Positions 14,149 to 25,148 of a stretch of 64,000 nucleotides of DNA are shown here, piece by piece. The notes under the pieces were generated by a model. The model was not told where the DNA came from, searched no databases, and saw only the letters and a list, made by a program, of their open reading frames with translations. How positions within the stretch are numbered: position 1 is the first letter of the stretch; each line of letters starts with the position of its first letter. Source of the DNA: Hysterangium stoloniferum (lineage: Eukaryota; Basidiomycota; Agaricomycetes; Hysterangiales; Hysterangiaceae); assembly GCA_015178975.1 (NCBI GenBank), contig WHVD01000006.1:868001-932000 (forward strand), in the 5' to 3' direction. Made by a program: the position numbers and the translations under genes.

Positions 14149-14757
14149 CACGAACAGCAGCGAATACTTATTGATGAAAGAGAGGTTGATGCAAGTGACC
14201 CACGTACTAGGCGCCAATGCTGATTGCGCCAAAATATGGGCAACCACTTTTTCAACCGTGTCGAAAAAAAACTTATAAATAGTGAAACTTGAAGCCTGGC
14301 TCTGTAAATTGATGTTAGTATACTAGTAATTTCTTATTCATCCTATCATGTGCGAATTATGATGAAAATTAGATGTTTCAGACTAGCGACCAACTAAATT
14401 ATTAACGAAAGTAAATTACCAGTACCGGATTAGTCTCACGATTTATTTAGTCTGCATCTTGGGGTTGAGTATTTATGTCTCTTTTAAAATGGAATAGCAT
14501 AAGGTGATATATAATATATGAGATTACGGTCGGAATAATATGTATTAAGTTGGTATATGAACGGCTGCTGTCTAATGCAACCTTACATTGGCATCGGTCC
14601 AGACGTTGATAGGACCAAACTACATTCCTCGAGAACGGCGAGTACGATATACGGTGATGACGGTAAATAAAACGATTGATCTAAAATAGTACTATGCGCG
14701 TCTGTGATAATGTATTCGGTATGTCGCAAGCCACCAGGCTCACAGTATATTACTGAT
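14149..14757. other. Intergenic, start of the duplicated CorA-like segment
   Basis: About 600 bases with no gene. From about 14330 the sequence matches the segment at about 17450-17660: both share ATTAACGAAAGTAAATTACC and CATCTTGGGGTTGAGTATTT. This is the 3' flank of the duplicated CorA-like gene, so the duplication included downstream non-coding DNA. Confidence 0.6.
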
Positions 14758-16854
14758 TTATTTTCTGAGTTGCCTCTGCCGAGTGGCCAAAATTTCCCTG
14801 GACCACCGTCCAAAAGTGAAGAAAGGCCAAAGCATCCGAGTCAACAAAGTCGGCTCGTCATCCCCCGATGGTGCGTGCCATTTGCCTTGCCAAGCCATCA
14901 TAACCCATACTGTGATAACGGTGAGGGTAATGGCGGTTGCGAAATACGTCTTAAGATTGGTATTTGTTTGTGGAGTAATCTCCACCACGTTCATCCCGAA
15001 TACGGCCTGTTCACATTTGTTGAATTAGGAATTGCCTATAGATTATGTATACTCACAGCTGAAAAAGAAGCAGGTAGAAAAACCATGGTCAGGTATGATA
15101 TCTGTTTCATGGCTGCACTGTCTTTCAGAGATTGCTCTGATAGTCTTGCCATATGTTTGCTATCATCTGCATTAACACTGCTAAATGCCTTCAACTCCCA
15201 ATGAGAGGAAACAAAGTATTGAATGGTGAAAAACGAACCAAATCCATGACGTTTTTTAGTCGATTGTTTTGGATCTTTCTGTTCATTTTCAGCCTATCTA
15301 TTTCGAACAAAAGATTTCGGCACTCTGTTTGAAGTAGGTGCTTTGATTCCCGTTTCCCTTTCCGAGGTAGGGAATCCATAGCAGGATTGTGAGTGTCACG
15401 TAGGAATAAAACAGAGTTGCTGAAATCATCCAGAAGAGGTTCATAATGCAGAAGATGTGCCTGGACTTTATGAAGTTCCTGCGTAAATGCAACGTCATGA
15501 GTCTTGAACACGCTGATTTCCTAATGCTGGATGTCAGTGAATCAAAATGGTTTGCGGATTGAGTACATACCAGCTGACCGATGTAGTCCCAAAGCATTGC
15601 TAACGATTCATCCCAAGCATAAATCGCAAACCAAAGCGTCGTCAAAAGCACTATTGTAGGGTCCTTGGATTTCTCAAATATGTTCTTCCAATAGACACTT
15701 CTACCTGCGAGAGCTACTCGGTTATGTAGCTGCCCTGCCGATGTTGTGCTGTGGGGGGAATGATAAGATATGATGGTGCTACTTTCCCGCGTCCGGACCA
15801 TGTGCAATGCAAGCATTTCCATGACAAGACTTTGGTCACAAGTGCGGGATGGGTCATCTTGATAAGTGGATACATTGCTATTAGCATGGTTTTTTTTTTC
15901 CCGAATGGGTGGCTACTCACCATTACGAAGGATTAGGGCAGGCTGGTCGCCGATTCTCTCGCCGTCTGTATGTCATGTAAGTCACACATTCTGTTTCAGG
16001 AAAAATTCTGCTATACAAAAAGTAGGAGATGGCTTCGATAACAAACGATCTATTCGCTTCGCCCGAACGAATGTTAGGGTAATAGTGATGTCTATCCAGA
16101 ATATCAGTAGTTGCTGCTTTCGAGATGCAGTGTCTTACGATCTCCTTCATTGGGGTGCACTGCCTCCTGGTAGCAGCTAGGAATCCAGTTCACAGAAGAT
16201 GAAAAGTAAAAAGGTTCAATATTATACCTTTCGTGAAGTTAATATTTGATATAGAAAAGCACAGCATTTTATGATTCACTTGGTACCCAGGATCTGCATG
16301 ACTGACACAGAAAGATGGTCCATGAACAAGGCTCGAACACGTGTATGGGCCGGACGCTGGAAAGCACACACGCCACAGAGCGGTAAGCTCAAGGCTGTAC
16401 AGGAATGGAAATAATAGAATACCTGTTGTCGCATCAACAAAGCCTGTTCTTGTTTGTTGCCGTCGGAGACGATGTACCTCAGAGCATCTGCGAAGCCTCC
16501 ATCTTCCCCAACATCAACTGCATAAATGACGCAGGTTTCGGAGAATAATTTCAGGATGTGACTTCTACCCACTTGACCTGGCGTCCAATTGGGGAATAAA
16601 GACTGTGGGTATTTACTCCAGCAATTTAACCCTTCACACTCCCCATTTCTATGAGTACAATGGGCTGTATCGCCCAGAAAGGGAGGTACAACAAGACTAG
16701 GGCGACCAGCCCAATTCGGTTCATCATCAAGATCCTGCCATGGCCAAGGTCCAGCGGGGCTGGCATGCCTTCGTGCAGGTGCTGGGATATGTGGTGGCAG
16801 TTCCTCGCGGGGAGGAACCAAAGGCAATATAAACTGTCGTTTAGAGCGAGACAT
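14758..16854 (-). CDS. CorA-like (GMN motif) membrane protein, copy A
   Basis: Member of the CorA-like Mg2+-transporter-type family expanded in Agaricomycetes; transport has not been shown for these proteins. The start at 16854 (MSRSKRQFILPLVPPREELP) leads into a soluble N-terminus with NWTPGQVGRSHILKLF and VIYAVDVGEDGGF. After an intron (RQQ|RPAHTRVRALFMDHLSV), MQILGTK|YNIEPFYFSSSVNWIP and GD|HITITLTFVRA follow. The middle is helical: LALHMVRTRESSTIISYH, VYWKNIFEKSKDPTIVLL, TQELHKVQAHLLHYEPLLDD. The C-terminus has TM1 ending in AVFGMNVVE with the GMN signature, then TM2 (LTVITVWVMMAW), as in CorA. It is about 80-90% alike copy B by eye. At least six introns are present. The first intron of copy A happens to stay open if unspliced. 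Confidence 0.85.
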
Positions 16855-17725
16855 GATTATTAGAATGTTAAGGTGACGATAGAGGTCTTTTAAGGTGTAT
16901 TCTTATATGATGGAATTCCGGTTTCGCAACCCCCGATTTCATAACAGGAGGACGCCGTGAGTATAGGAGTAAAGAAACGCCATTTGGCTGTTAATTGAGT
17001 GGGAAAATCAATCATGGATATTTTAAGAAAAGAACTGTATAGCTGCGGCACTGCATAAGGCAGGGGTGAGGTGAGCGCGCCGGCTTGGGCGCCGCTCCAC
17101 TGACTCGAAGCAATGGTACCTGCAGCCAATAGGCTTCACGGTGATAACACTGATTATGGCATGAACACAATTGTATGAGATTGGTAGGGGTGGCCGACTG
17201 GGGGATCCCTAAAGTCTTGATACAAAATAGGTCATTAATGGCGGCAACTGCTCAAAAAAATATGAGTCTTTTTGTGACAAAATATGCATCAGTAGTTCAC
17301 ATAGCACTGTATAATAGGAAGAGTTCGCACTGATCAGTGCATCAGGCGTTAATTCAGTACATTCTCGCACCGCCATTAAGTGTGTAAATCCCCGGAAACT
17401 ATTACACTATTTTCCAGTGCATTTGTGTACTGTTATTAGTATGATTCCAACCTCTTATTCATCCTCTATCATGAGTGAATTATAAAGAAAATTAGACCAA
17501 CTTAAGCACGATGTTCAGACTAACACTGGATACATCAAGGCAAACCAAGGCCACTACTAAATCATTAACGAAAGTAAATTACCAGCACAAGATTCGTCAC
17601 ACGATTCTTTTAGCCTACATCTTGGGGTTGAGTATTTGTCTTTTAAATAGAATAGCATAGATTACAGAGGATGAGCCATGATTCGGAATAGTATATGTAA
17701 GTACATAAGTTGGTATATTACTAAT
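16855..17725. promoter_or_regulatory. 5' flank of copy A and 3' flank of copy B
   Basis: 16855 to about 17110 resembles one diverged unit of the array upstream of copy B: both have GTTAAGGTGACGATAGAGGT and CATGGATATTTTAAGAAAA. It presumably holds the copy A promoter. About 17130-17450 shows no similarity to other parts of the window and no gene. About 17450-17725 is the 3' flank of copy B. Confidence 0.55.
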
Positions 17726-19785
17726 TTACTTCCATAGTCGCCTCCACCAAGTGGTCCAGTTCGGCCGGGACACCTGAGTCAACAAAATCAGCTTTTCTTC
17801 CCCCGATGGTGCGCGCCATTTGCCTTGCCAGGCCATCATAACCCATACCGTAACAACGGTAAGAGAAATCGCGGTTGCGAAATACGTCTTGAGGCTGGTA
17901 TTTGTTTGTGGAGTAATCTCCACCACGTTCATCCCGAATATGGCCTGTTCACATTTGTTGAGTTAGGACTTGCCCATAAATGACGTATACTCACAGCTGC
18001 AAAAGAAGCAGGTAGGAAAATCATGGTCAGGTATGATATCTGTTTCATAACTGCACTGTCTTCCAGAGACCGTTCCGATAATTTTTTCATATGTTTGCTA
18101 TCATCTGCATTGACGCTGCTAAATGCCTTCAACCCCCAATGAGAGGAAGCAAAATATTGAACGGTGAAAAACGAACCAAACCCATGACGTTTTTCAGTCG
18201 ATTGTTTTGGATCTTTCTGTTCATTTTCAGTCTATCCACCTCCAACAAAAGATTTCGGCACTCTTTTTGAAGTAGGTCTTTTGATTCCCGTCTCTCCTTC
18301 TGAGGTAGGGAATCCATAGCAGGGTTGTGAGTGTTACGTAGGAATAAAACGGCGTTGCTAAAGTCATCCAGAAAAGGTTCATAACTCAGAAGATGTGCCT
18401 GGACTTTATGAAGTTCCTGCGTAAATGCAACGTCATGAGTCCTGAACACGCTGATTTCCTAATGCTGGATGTCAGTGAATCAAAATGGTTTTCGGATTGA
18501 GTACGTACCAGTTGACCGACGTAGTTCGAGAGCATTCCCAACGATTCATCCCAAGCATAAATCGCAAACCAAAGCGTCGTCAAAAGCACTATTGTAGGGT
18601 CCTTGGATTTCTCAAATATGTTCTTCCAGTAGACACTTCTACCTGCGAGAGCTACTCGGTTATGTAGCTGCTCTGCCGATGTTGTGCTGTGAGGGGCGTG
18701 ATAAGATATGATGGTGCTACTTTCCCGCGTCCGGACCATGTGCAGTGCAAGCATTTCCAGGACAAGACTTTGGTCATGAGTGCGGGATGGGTCGTCTTGA
18801 TTAATGGATACATTGCTATTAGCATGGTTTTTTTTTTTTCGAATGGGTGACTACTCACCATTACGAAGAATCAGGGCAGGCTGGTCGCCGATTCTTTCGC
18901 CGTCTGTATGTCATGTAAGTCACACATTCTGTTTCAGGAAAAATACACTATACAAAAAGTAGCAGATGGCCCCGATGACAAACGACCCATTTGCTTCCCC
19001 CGAACGAATGTTAGGGTAATAGTGATGTCTATTCGGAACATCAGTAGTTGTTGTTTCGAGATGCACAGTGTCTTACGATCTCCTTCTTTGGGGTGCACTG
19101 CCTCCTGGTAGCAACTGGGAATCCAGTTCACAGAAGATGAAAAGTAAAAAGGCTCAATATTATACCTTTCGTGAAGTTAATATTTGATACACAAAAGTAC
19201 AGCATTTGATGACTCACTTGGTACCCAGGATCTGCATGACTGACACAGAAAGATGGTCCATGAACAAGGCTCGAACACGTGTATGGGCCGGACGCTGTAA
19301 AGCACACAAGCCACAGAGTCATAAGCTCAAGGCTTCCAGTCATGGAAATAATCGAATACCTGTTGTCGCATCAACAAAGCCTGTTCTTGTTTGTTGCCGT
19401 CGGAGACGGTGTACTTCGAAACATCTGAAAACCCTCCGTCTTCCCCAACATCAACTGCATAAATGATGCAGGATTCGGAGGGTAGATTAATGATGCCACT
19501 TCTACTCACTTGACCTGACGTCCAATTGGGGAATAAAGACTGCGGGTATCCACTCCAGCAATTTAACCCATCGCACTCCCCGTTTCTATGAGTACAATGG
19601 GCCGTATCGTCTAGAGGAGGTCCAAGACTGGAGCAACTAGCGGATTTCTGTTCATAATCAAGATCCTGCCATGGCCAAGGTCCAGCGGGGCTGGCATGTC
19701 TTCGTGCAATTGCTGGGATATGCGGTGGCAGTTCCCCACGGGGAGAAACCAAAGGCGATCTAAACCGTTGTCCAAAGTGAGGCAT
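17726..19785 (-). CDS. CorA-like (GMN motif) membrane protein, copy B
   Basis: Tandem paralogue of copy A with the same exon plan. The start at 19785 gives MPHFGQRFRSPLVSPRGELP. The first intron (GTATTC..TTTACAG) must be removed, because an in-frame TGA lies in it. Next come ILGTK|YNIEPFYFSSSVNWIP, the GD|HITITLTFVRG join (acceptor ..GAATAG), LALHMVRTRESSTIISYH, VYWKNIFEKSKDPTIVLL, TQELHKVQAHLLSYEPFLDD, and FSSVNADDSKHMKKLSER. TM1 is ISYLTMIFLPASFAAAIFGM followed by N, which gives the GMN motif across an intron at about 17945; TM2 is SLTVVTVWVMMAWQG. The tail differs from copy A (RPNWTTWWRRLWK). It looks functional. Its 5' flank is a four-unit tandem array that repeats its own first codons. 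Confidence 0.85.
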
Positions 19786-20257
19786 GAAGATTTGAATGTT
19801 AAGGTGACGATAGAGGTCTTTTGAGAGATGGCATTCTTATATGATGGAAATTCTGGTTTTGCGACTTCCGGCACGACTCGAGGACACTGCCAGAGGAAAC
19901 ACCACTTCCTCAACTGGGTTTGGATATTCGTCACAGCCTGTCAATCGAGTGTGAAATCGTGGATATTTTGAGAAACAAACTACATAGCAGTGGAAGTCGA
20001 TGGCACCAGAGACCAGTGCACCGGACCAGCATAAAGCCAGAGATAAACGTTTAAGCCATACCTAAGGAAGGAGATCAGACTTCAGAAAATCACAAATAAA
20101 GATATCAATCTATTATCACAGAAAATCTCTTATACACATCCGTTACAGAAGTGCTGATGAGGTGAGCTGAGAAGTTAACTTAAAGCGCGGCCATGGCCAA
20201 TGTCTGGTAGGACTGGCATGTCTTCGTCCAATTGCTGAAATATCCGGTGGCAGTTCC

Positions 20258-20308
20258 TCACGGGGAGCAACCAAAGGCGATATTAAACTGACGTTCAAGG
20301 TGAGGCAT
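20258..20308 (-). pseudogene. Truncated CorA-like start, array unit 2
   Basis: ATG-initiated 16-codon frame (MPHLERQFNIAFGCSP) matching the first codons of copy B, then out of frame and stopped. It is part of the upstream array and may behave as a short upstream ORF if transcription starts upstream of it. Confidence 0.6.
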
Positions 20309-20708
20309 GGGGATTTGGAACGTTAAGGTGACGATAGAGGTCTTTTGGGAGGCGGTATTCCTATATGATGGAATTATGGTTTTGCGACTTCCGACACAAT
20401 TCGAGAACGCCTGCCAGAGGAAACGCCACTTACTCAACTGGGTTTGGATATTTGCCACAGCCTGTCAATCGAGTGTGAAAAGCTAATCAATCATGGATAT
20501 TTTAAGAAAAAGACTACATAGCTGTGGAAGACGGTGGCATTAGAGACTAGTACACCGGGCCAACATAAAGCCAGAGATAAACGTTTAAGCCACGCTTGAG
20601 GGATGAGATCAGACTTCGGAAAGTTATAAATAAAGATACCAGTCTATTGCCACAGCAAATCTCTTATACACAGCTGTTACAAAAGTGCTGATGAGGTGAG
20701 CAGAGAAG

Positions 20709-20807
20709 TTAACTTAAAGCGCGGCTATGGCCATGGTCTAGCCGGGCTGGCAGTTCCTCACGGGGAGAAACCAAAGGCGATATAAACTGTCGTTCAAGGC
20801 GAGGCAT
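20709..20807 (-). pseudogene. Truncated CorA-like start, array unit 3
   Basis: ATG-initiated frame of 32 codons starting MPRLERQFISPLVSPREELP. It lacks the segment corresponding to HIPAPARRHASPAG of the full genes, so this unit carries a short internal deletion. It ends in array sequence with no downstream exons. Confidence 0.6.
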
Positions 20808-21154
20808 GAGGATTTGGAATGTTAAGGTGACGATAGAGGAAGTGGTATTCGTATATGATGGAATTCTGGTGTTGCGACTCGAGGACGCCTGCCAGAGGAA
20901 ACGCCACTTACTCAACCGGGTTCGGATATTTGTCACAGCCTGTCAATCGAGTGTGAAAAGCTAATGAATCATAGATATTTTAAGAAAAAGACTACATAGC
21001 TGTGGAAGGCGGTGGAACCAGAGACCAGTACACCGGACCAGCATAAAGCCAAAGATAAACGTTTAAGCCATACTTAAGGGATGAGATCAGACTTCAGAAA
21101 GTTATAAATAAAGATACCATTCTATTATCACAGCAAATCTCTTATACACAGCCG

Positions 21155-21319
21155 TTACAAAAGTGCTGATGAGGTGAACAGAGAAGTTAACTTAAAGCGC
21201 GGCCATGGCCAAGGTCTAGCCCGGCTGGCATGTCTTCGTGTCATTGCCGGGATATAGGGTGGCAGTTCCTCACGGGGAGAAACCAAAGGCGATATAAACT
21301 GACGTTCAAGGTGAGGCAT
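21155..21319 (-). pseudogene. Truncated CorA-like start, array unit 4
   Basis: ATG-initiated frame of 54 codons starting MPHLERQFISPLVSPREELP and continuing through PAMTRRHASRARPWPW. This is the best-preserved orphan start. It then runs into the 5'-flank sequence of the next unit and stops. It has no exons of its own downstream, only further array units. Confidence 0.6.
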
Positions 21320-21735
21320 GGGGATTTGGAATGCTAAGGTGGCGATAGAGGTCTTTTGGGCAGTGGGTACTCCTATATGATGGAATTCTGGTTCTGCGAC
21401 TTCCGACACAACTCGAGGGCGCCTGCCAGAGGAAACGCCACTTACTCAACTGGGTTTGGATATTTGTCACAGCCTGTCAATCGAGTGTGAAAAGCTAATC
21501 AATCATGAATATTTTAAGAAAAAGACTACATAGCTGTGGAAGGCGGTGGCACCAGAGACCAGTACATTGGACCGCGTAAAGCCAAAGATAAACGTTTAAG
21601 CCATACTTGAGGGAGGAGATCAGAACTTGGAAAATTACAAATAAAGATACCAGTCTATTATCACAGTAAATCTCTTATACACAGCCGTTACAAAGGTGCT
21701 GATGAGGGGAGTCGAGAAGTAGCTTAAAGCGCGCT

Positions 21736-22546
21736 GGCTTGAGCGCCCATCAGGAAAATAGTAAGTTGTGTACCACAGCTCAGACTGGCACAGACAGTCT
21801 AGACAATATGCGACACTCGGACAGCTCGGGGGTTCCCATCAGCCGTCTAAGACTATAAATATTCATGACCATGTGTATAGATCGTCGCTAACGTGCGGTA
21901 AGATGCCTCAGACCACAAAATATCCCCGTTAGTAAATTATAAACGGATCTGACCCTACTTCTAAGGCGCTGCAGCTAAGCTGTTGTGATTATAGGAGGTC
22001 TCCTTATGAGTCCAACCATGCCATTATGACAAGTACTTAGCTCTGAAGGAAACCTGCATAACATGAGCCTGTCAGCTCCCTACCCGCAACATGCGCCATG
22101 GTTGGCCATGATGCCACAATCTGACTCCGGCTCACAAGCAGTGTGCCAACAGTTAACCTTCATAAATATATTTCCAAAATTCGTCCATTGATTCCTTCCC
22201 TTACCATCTTTACCGCTATGCAATTTCATTCCTATTTTGTAGTTTAAATCGAAATTTGTACTGCTAAGTAGTCATAATTGTTATCTAGTTAAAGAAAACA
22301 CATTTGCCATTACAAAAATCTTCAGAAAAATTAATGGGCATAGTTCATATGTCAAGTAATTATTCTATATAGTTAGTATATTAGTAGGCCCAAGAACATC
22401 TGCATTCGTATGTTACCAAATCCTGGTAGGTTATCAAACACTTGGTGAGATCCTAGTGGGTGCAAGCCCGGCGAGCGGCTTGAGCTGATAATTCTTAGTA
22501 AGCCGATGTTATTACTAAGCAGTCCTCAGCTCAAGAGCCAACTCCC
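21736..22546. other. Intergenic, no gene seen
   Basis: About 810 bases between the end of the array and UTP3. It is A/T-rich from 22160 to 22420. No coding frame or RNA gene is recognised. It probably contains the UTP3 promoter and the outermost 5' flank of the CorA-like array, since the two genes are divergent. Confidence 0.45.
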
Positions 22547-24952
22547 ATGCCTCGCAGACCACGCAAGCAATTGGGTTCCCAAACCACCAAAAAGGGTCCT
22601 GGTGCAGTAAAAAAGACAGACGGGAAGATAAAAAAATGGGCTACAAGAGATGACGTTGAGGGTGATGAGGAAGACCAATGTATGTTTTTTTCACCCATGA
22701 ACTTTAAGAATAGGCCTACATTTTTCTTGTTGTTAGCGATGTCATGCTAATGTACCTGCACAGTTCACGACATCCGAGACAAGATCTTGCTTGAGGGTGA
22801 AAATCCTGACAGCGACGAAGGCTGGGATGATGACGAGGAAGTGTTTGGCCTCGGTCTCAGTGAGGAGTCTGACGACGAGGACGAAAACGCACGGAAGGAC
22901 ACAGAAGGTGACCCCTCTGATCAGGAAGTCTCTCTTCTCCAGCGAAAGGAAAAGAAGAAGACAAAAAAAACATTGAAGCAGCCTTCCCCTTCCCCATCCC
23001 CCTCTGAGTCAGATGCTGACGAGTCAGAGTCTTGGGGTAAAAACAAATCGGCCTATTATGCATCAAACGCAGATGTCATTGCTAGCAAAGAGGGCGAGGA
23101 GGATGAAGAAGAAGCCAATGAGATGGAGGAGCGTGAGGCCCGCAGGCTGCAGGCACGTATGCGGGATGACATGCTAGATGAAGATTATGGATTGTCTGAC
23201 GTGGTAGATCTGTACGTCATCTCCTTTTCATATCCAGTATACCATCGACATATTCTTTTTCTTCAAGGGTGGGAGACAATGCGCACGGTGATTTTGCAGT
23301 CATTGAAGCCAAAGAAACTTCAACAGCAGTACCTGAAACAATCGACAAAGTGGCAGCATTACATAGACTAGAGAAGACGAGTCCAGAAACTTTGGCGTTA
23401 GCAAGAGAATGGGACGACGTGGCGCGGGAACTGCTACGGGTGCAGCAACGTTTAGACAGGTATGACTTGTATGCGCCGTACTTTGCGTCTATTATTAATG
23501 CTGCGTCATTCCTATAAATACAGGGCAGAGTCTGTATTGTCCGAGGCATCATCCTTAGGGTTGAGCCACTTGCACCATCGTTTGTCTCCCTTGTTCCTCG
23601 AAACATAATTTTACTTATTTATATGAGAACAGAAACTCTTCTGACATATGTCACGGTTCTTGCCTTCTATATTCACATGTGTAGCAGTCGTCCGCCGTCA
23701 GTCCAGACAGCAGCACGTGTCAAACCAGTTTTGCAACGTTTGTTGACACTTAAACAGGCGTTATCTACTATGGAGGATTTAGATTTCGATGCTTCCTCTG
23801 ACCAAGAGGATAGTGAGATGGAGGATGACTCGGATATATCTGATGCTGATGATGCGACGAAGGCAGAAATGGCAAAGTTCCTTGGTTCTCCTTTCCGGAC
23901 AAAACGTGTCGGCTTCGAAGGGCTGGAAAAGTTGTTACGAGATGCCGATGCCGCTGAAGAAGCTCGTTTAAAAGGAGAGAAACATTTAAAGCCCGTCAAT
24001 CGAACTAAGGACGTAGAGAAGAAGACCCATAAGAAAAATAAACCGGAGAAGAGGGTGACCACGGAATCATCATTCGACTTAGTGGAGCCTAAGTTTATGC
24101 CAACAAGAAGATTGACCAGAAGTCTGAACGACGATGGAGTAGAAGCATATGGAGAAACGACAAGTTTGTCTCTAGTCGACGATGCTGATAAGAAAGCCCG
24201 CAAACGCACCCTTCGGTTTCACACAAGCAAGATCGAGAGTTCCGCACGCCGAAGGGAAGAAGGGAAGGATAAATTGGGAGGTACGTATCATAATCATATT
24301 GCGGATATTCTGATGGCGAACTGTCTAATAGGTGATGACGATATTCCGTACCGAGAACGCAAAAGAGAGCAAGAAGAGCGTCTTCGTCGTGAAGTGGCCA
24401 AGTCCCGTGGACAAGGTGGCGATGACTTGGATATGGATGGTATAACAGTTCAAGGTCCAGCAAAACGGAAACGTGATGAAAGTCAGGAAGCCAGCGAGGA
24501 AGAGGGAGATGATGGGTATTATGATTTGGTCAAGAGGGCCAAGAAGGAGAAGAAAGAGTCGAAAAAACGCAATTATGACGAAAGTCGTATGGCTGAACGG
24601 TTCGAGTTCATGGTTCTTATTATCAGCCTTTGTTTGCTCATCTTCCCGACAGTGTGGTTGTTGAGGATGCTGCGGGTGGCCCACGATCATTGACAAGGGC
24701 AATACTCAAGAATAAGGGTCTTACGCCTAGAAGATCGAAGAGTGTTCGCAATCCTCGTGTCAAAAAGAGGGAACGGTGCGTGTGGAGTTGCTCGTTCACT
24801 GACGGTTTCTTGATTTGTTTTACAGATACGAGAAGGCAAAGAAGAAAGTTAGTTCTCAGAAGGCTGTGTACCGGCCAGGATTTTCTGGAAGGCCATATGG
24901 TGGTGAAGAAAGTGGTATTACCAAGGTAGTAAAGAGTGTGAAGTTAGCGTAG
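22547..24952 (+). CDS. UTP3: U3 snoRNP / SSU processome protein Utp3 (Sas10)
   Basis: Nucleolar component of the small-subunit processome needed for 18S rRNA maturation. The N-terminus (MPRRPRKQLGSQ) is followed by KIKKWATRDDVEGDEEDQ|FHDIRDKILLEG and long acidic tracts. Then come SAYYASNADVIASKEGEEDE and DYGLSDVVD. The Sas10/Utp3/C1D domain is split by introns (ETLALAREWDDVARELLRVQ; TLLTYVTVLAFYIHM; VLQRLLTLKQALSTMEDLDF). A basic-acidic linker follows. The C-terminal Sas10 domain reads GGPRSLTRAILKNKGLTPRR, NPRVKKRERYEKAKKKVSSQ, AVYRPGFSGRPYGGE and ends KVVKSVKLA, stop at 24950-24952. All hallmark regions are present. It is followed 196 bases later by EPL1 in the same direction. Confidence 0.93.
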
Positions 24953-25148
24953 ATTTCAAGCGACAGGCGCTTGTCTGAGTTGGCGCGTCGCAGCATATAC
25001 TTCAGACGCGAAAGATCACGTGAGAGGCTTTTGCGCCGCCCCGTTCCGCGACACCGAATTGGTCCGTGCTCGAAGCCACCAAAAATTAAATCTTGCCTTG
25101 AAAAAATCGCTTTCCACTACTCTTGTACTCTTTAAAACCTTCTATGCC

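Larger units (their letters stand above)
14330..21735. repeat. Tandem segmental duplication containing two CorA-like genes
   Basis: Segments from about 14330 to 17110 and from about 17450 to 21735 are copies of one ancestral unit. The collinear match includes the 3' flank, the whole gene and the 5' flank, ending in a GCGCGCCGGCTTGG-like tract at about 17077 and a GCGCGCTGGCTTGA tract at about 21730. The second unit is longer because its 5' part is expanded in tandem. Boundaries are approximate and were set by eye. Confidence 0.75.
19670..21735 (-). repeat. Tandem array of 5' flank plus first coding bases of copy B (about 4 units, ~500 bp)
   Basis: Start-codon anchors (minus strand) lie at 19785, 20308, 20807 and 21319, giving periods of 523, 499 and 512 bases. 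The marker AGAAGTTAACTTAAAGCGCG recurs near 20171, 20703 and 21182, with a degenerate version near 21717. Each unit carries part of the N-terminal coding sequence (with CAGTTCCTCACGGGGAG), the GTGACGATAGAGG 5' leader, a GAAACGCCACTTACTCAAC block, AAGATAAACGTTTAAGCCA and an A/T-rich TTATAAATAAAGAT block (TATA-like on the minus strand). Only the most gene-proximal unit continues into a full gene. Unequal crossing-over within the promoter region is the likely origin. Confidence 0.85.

Noticed and set aside
19611..20458. Recurring minus-strand starts MTNIQTQL / MANIQTQL in the array
   Set aside because: These frames lie in the repeated 5' flank and only recur because the unit is repeated; they have no family and change frame between units.
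23673..24209. Minus-strand frame of 178 codons over UTP3
   Set aside because: Ser-rich shadow of the acidic UTP3 coding sequence on the other strand.
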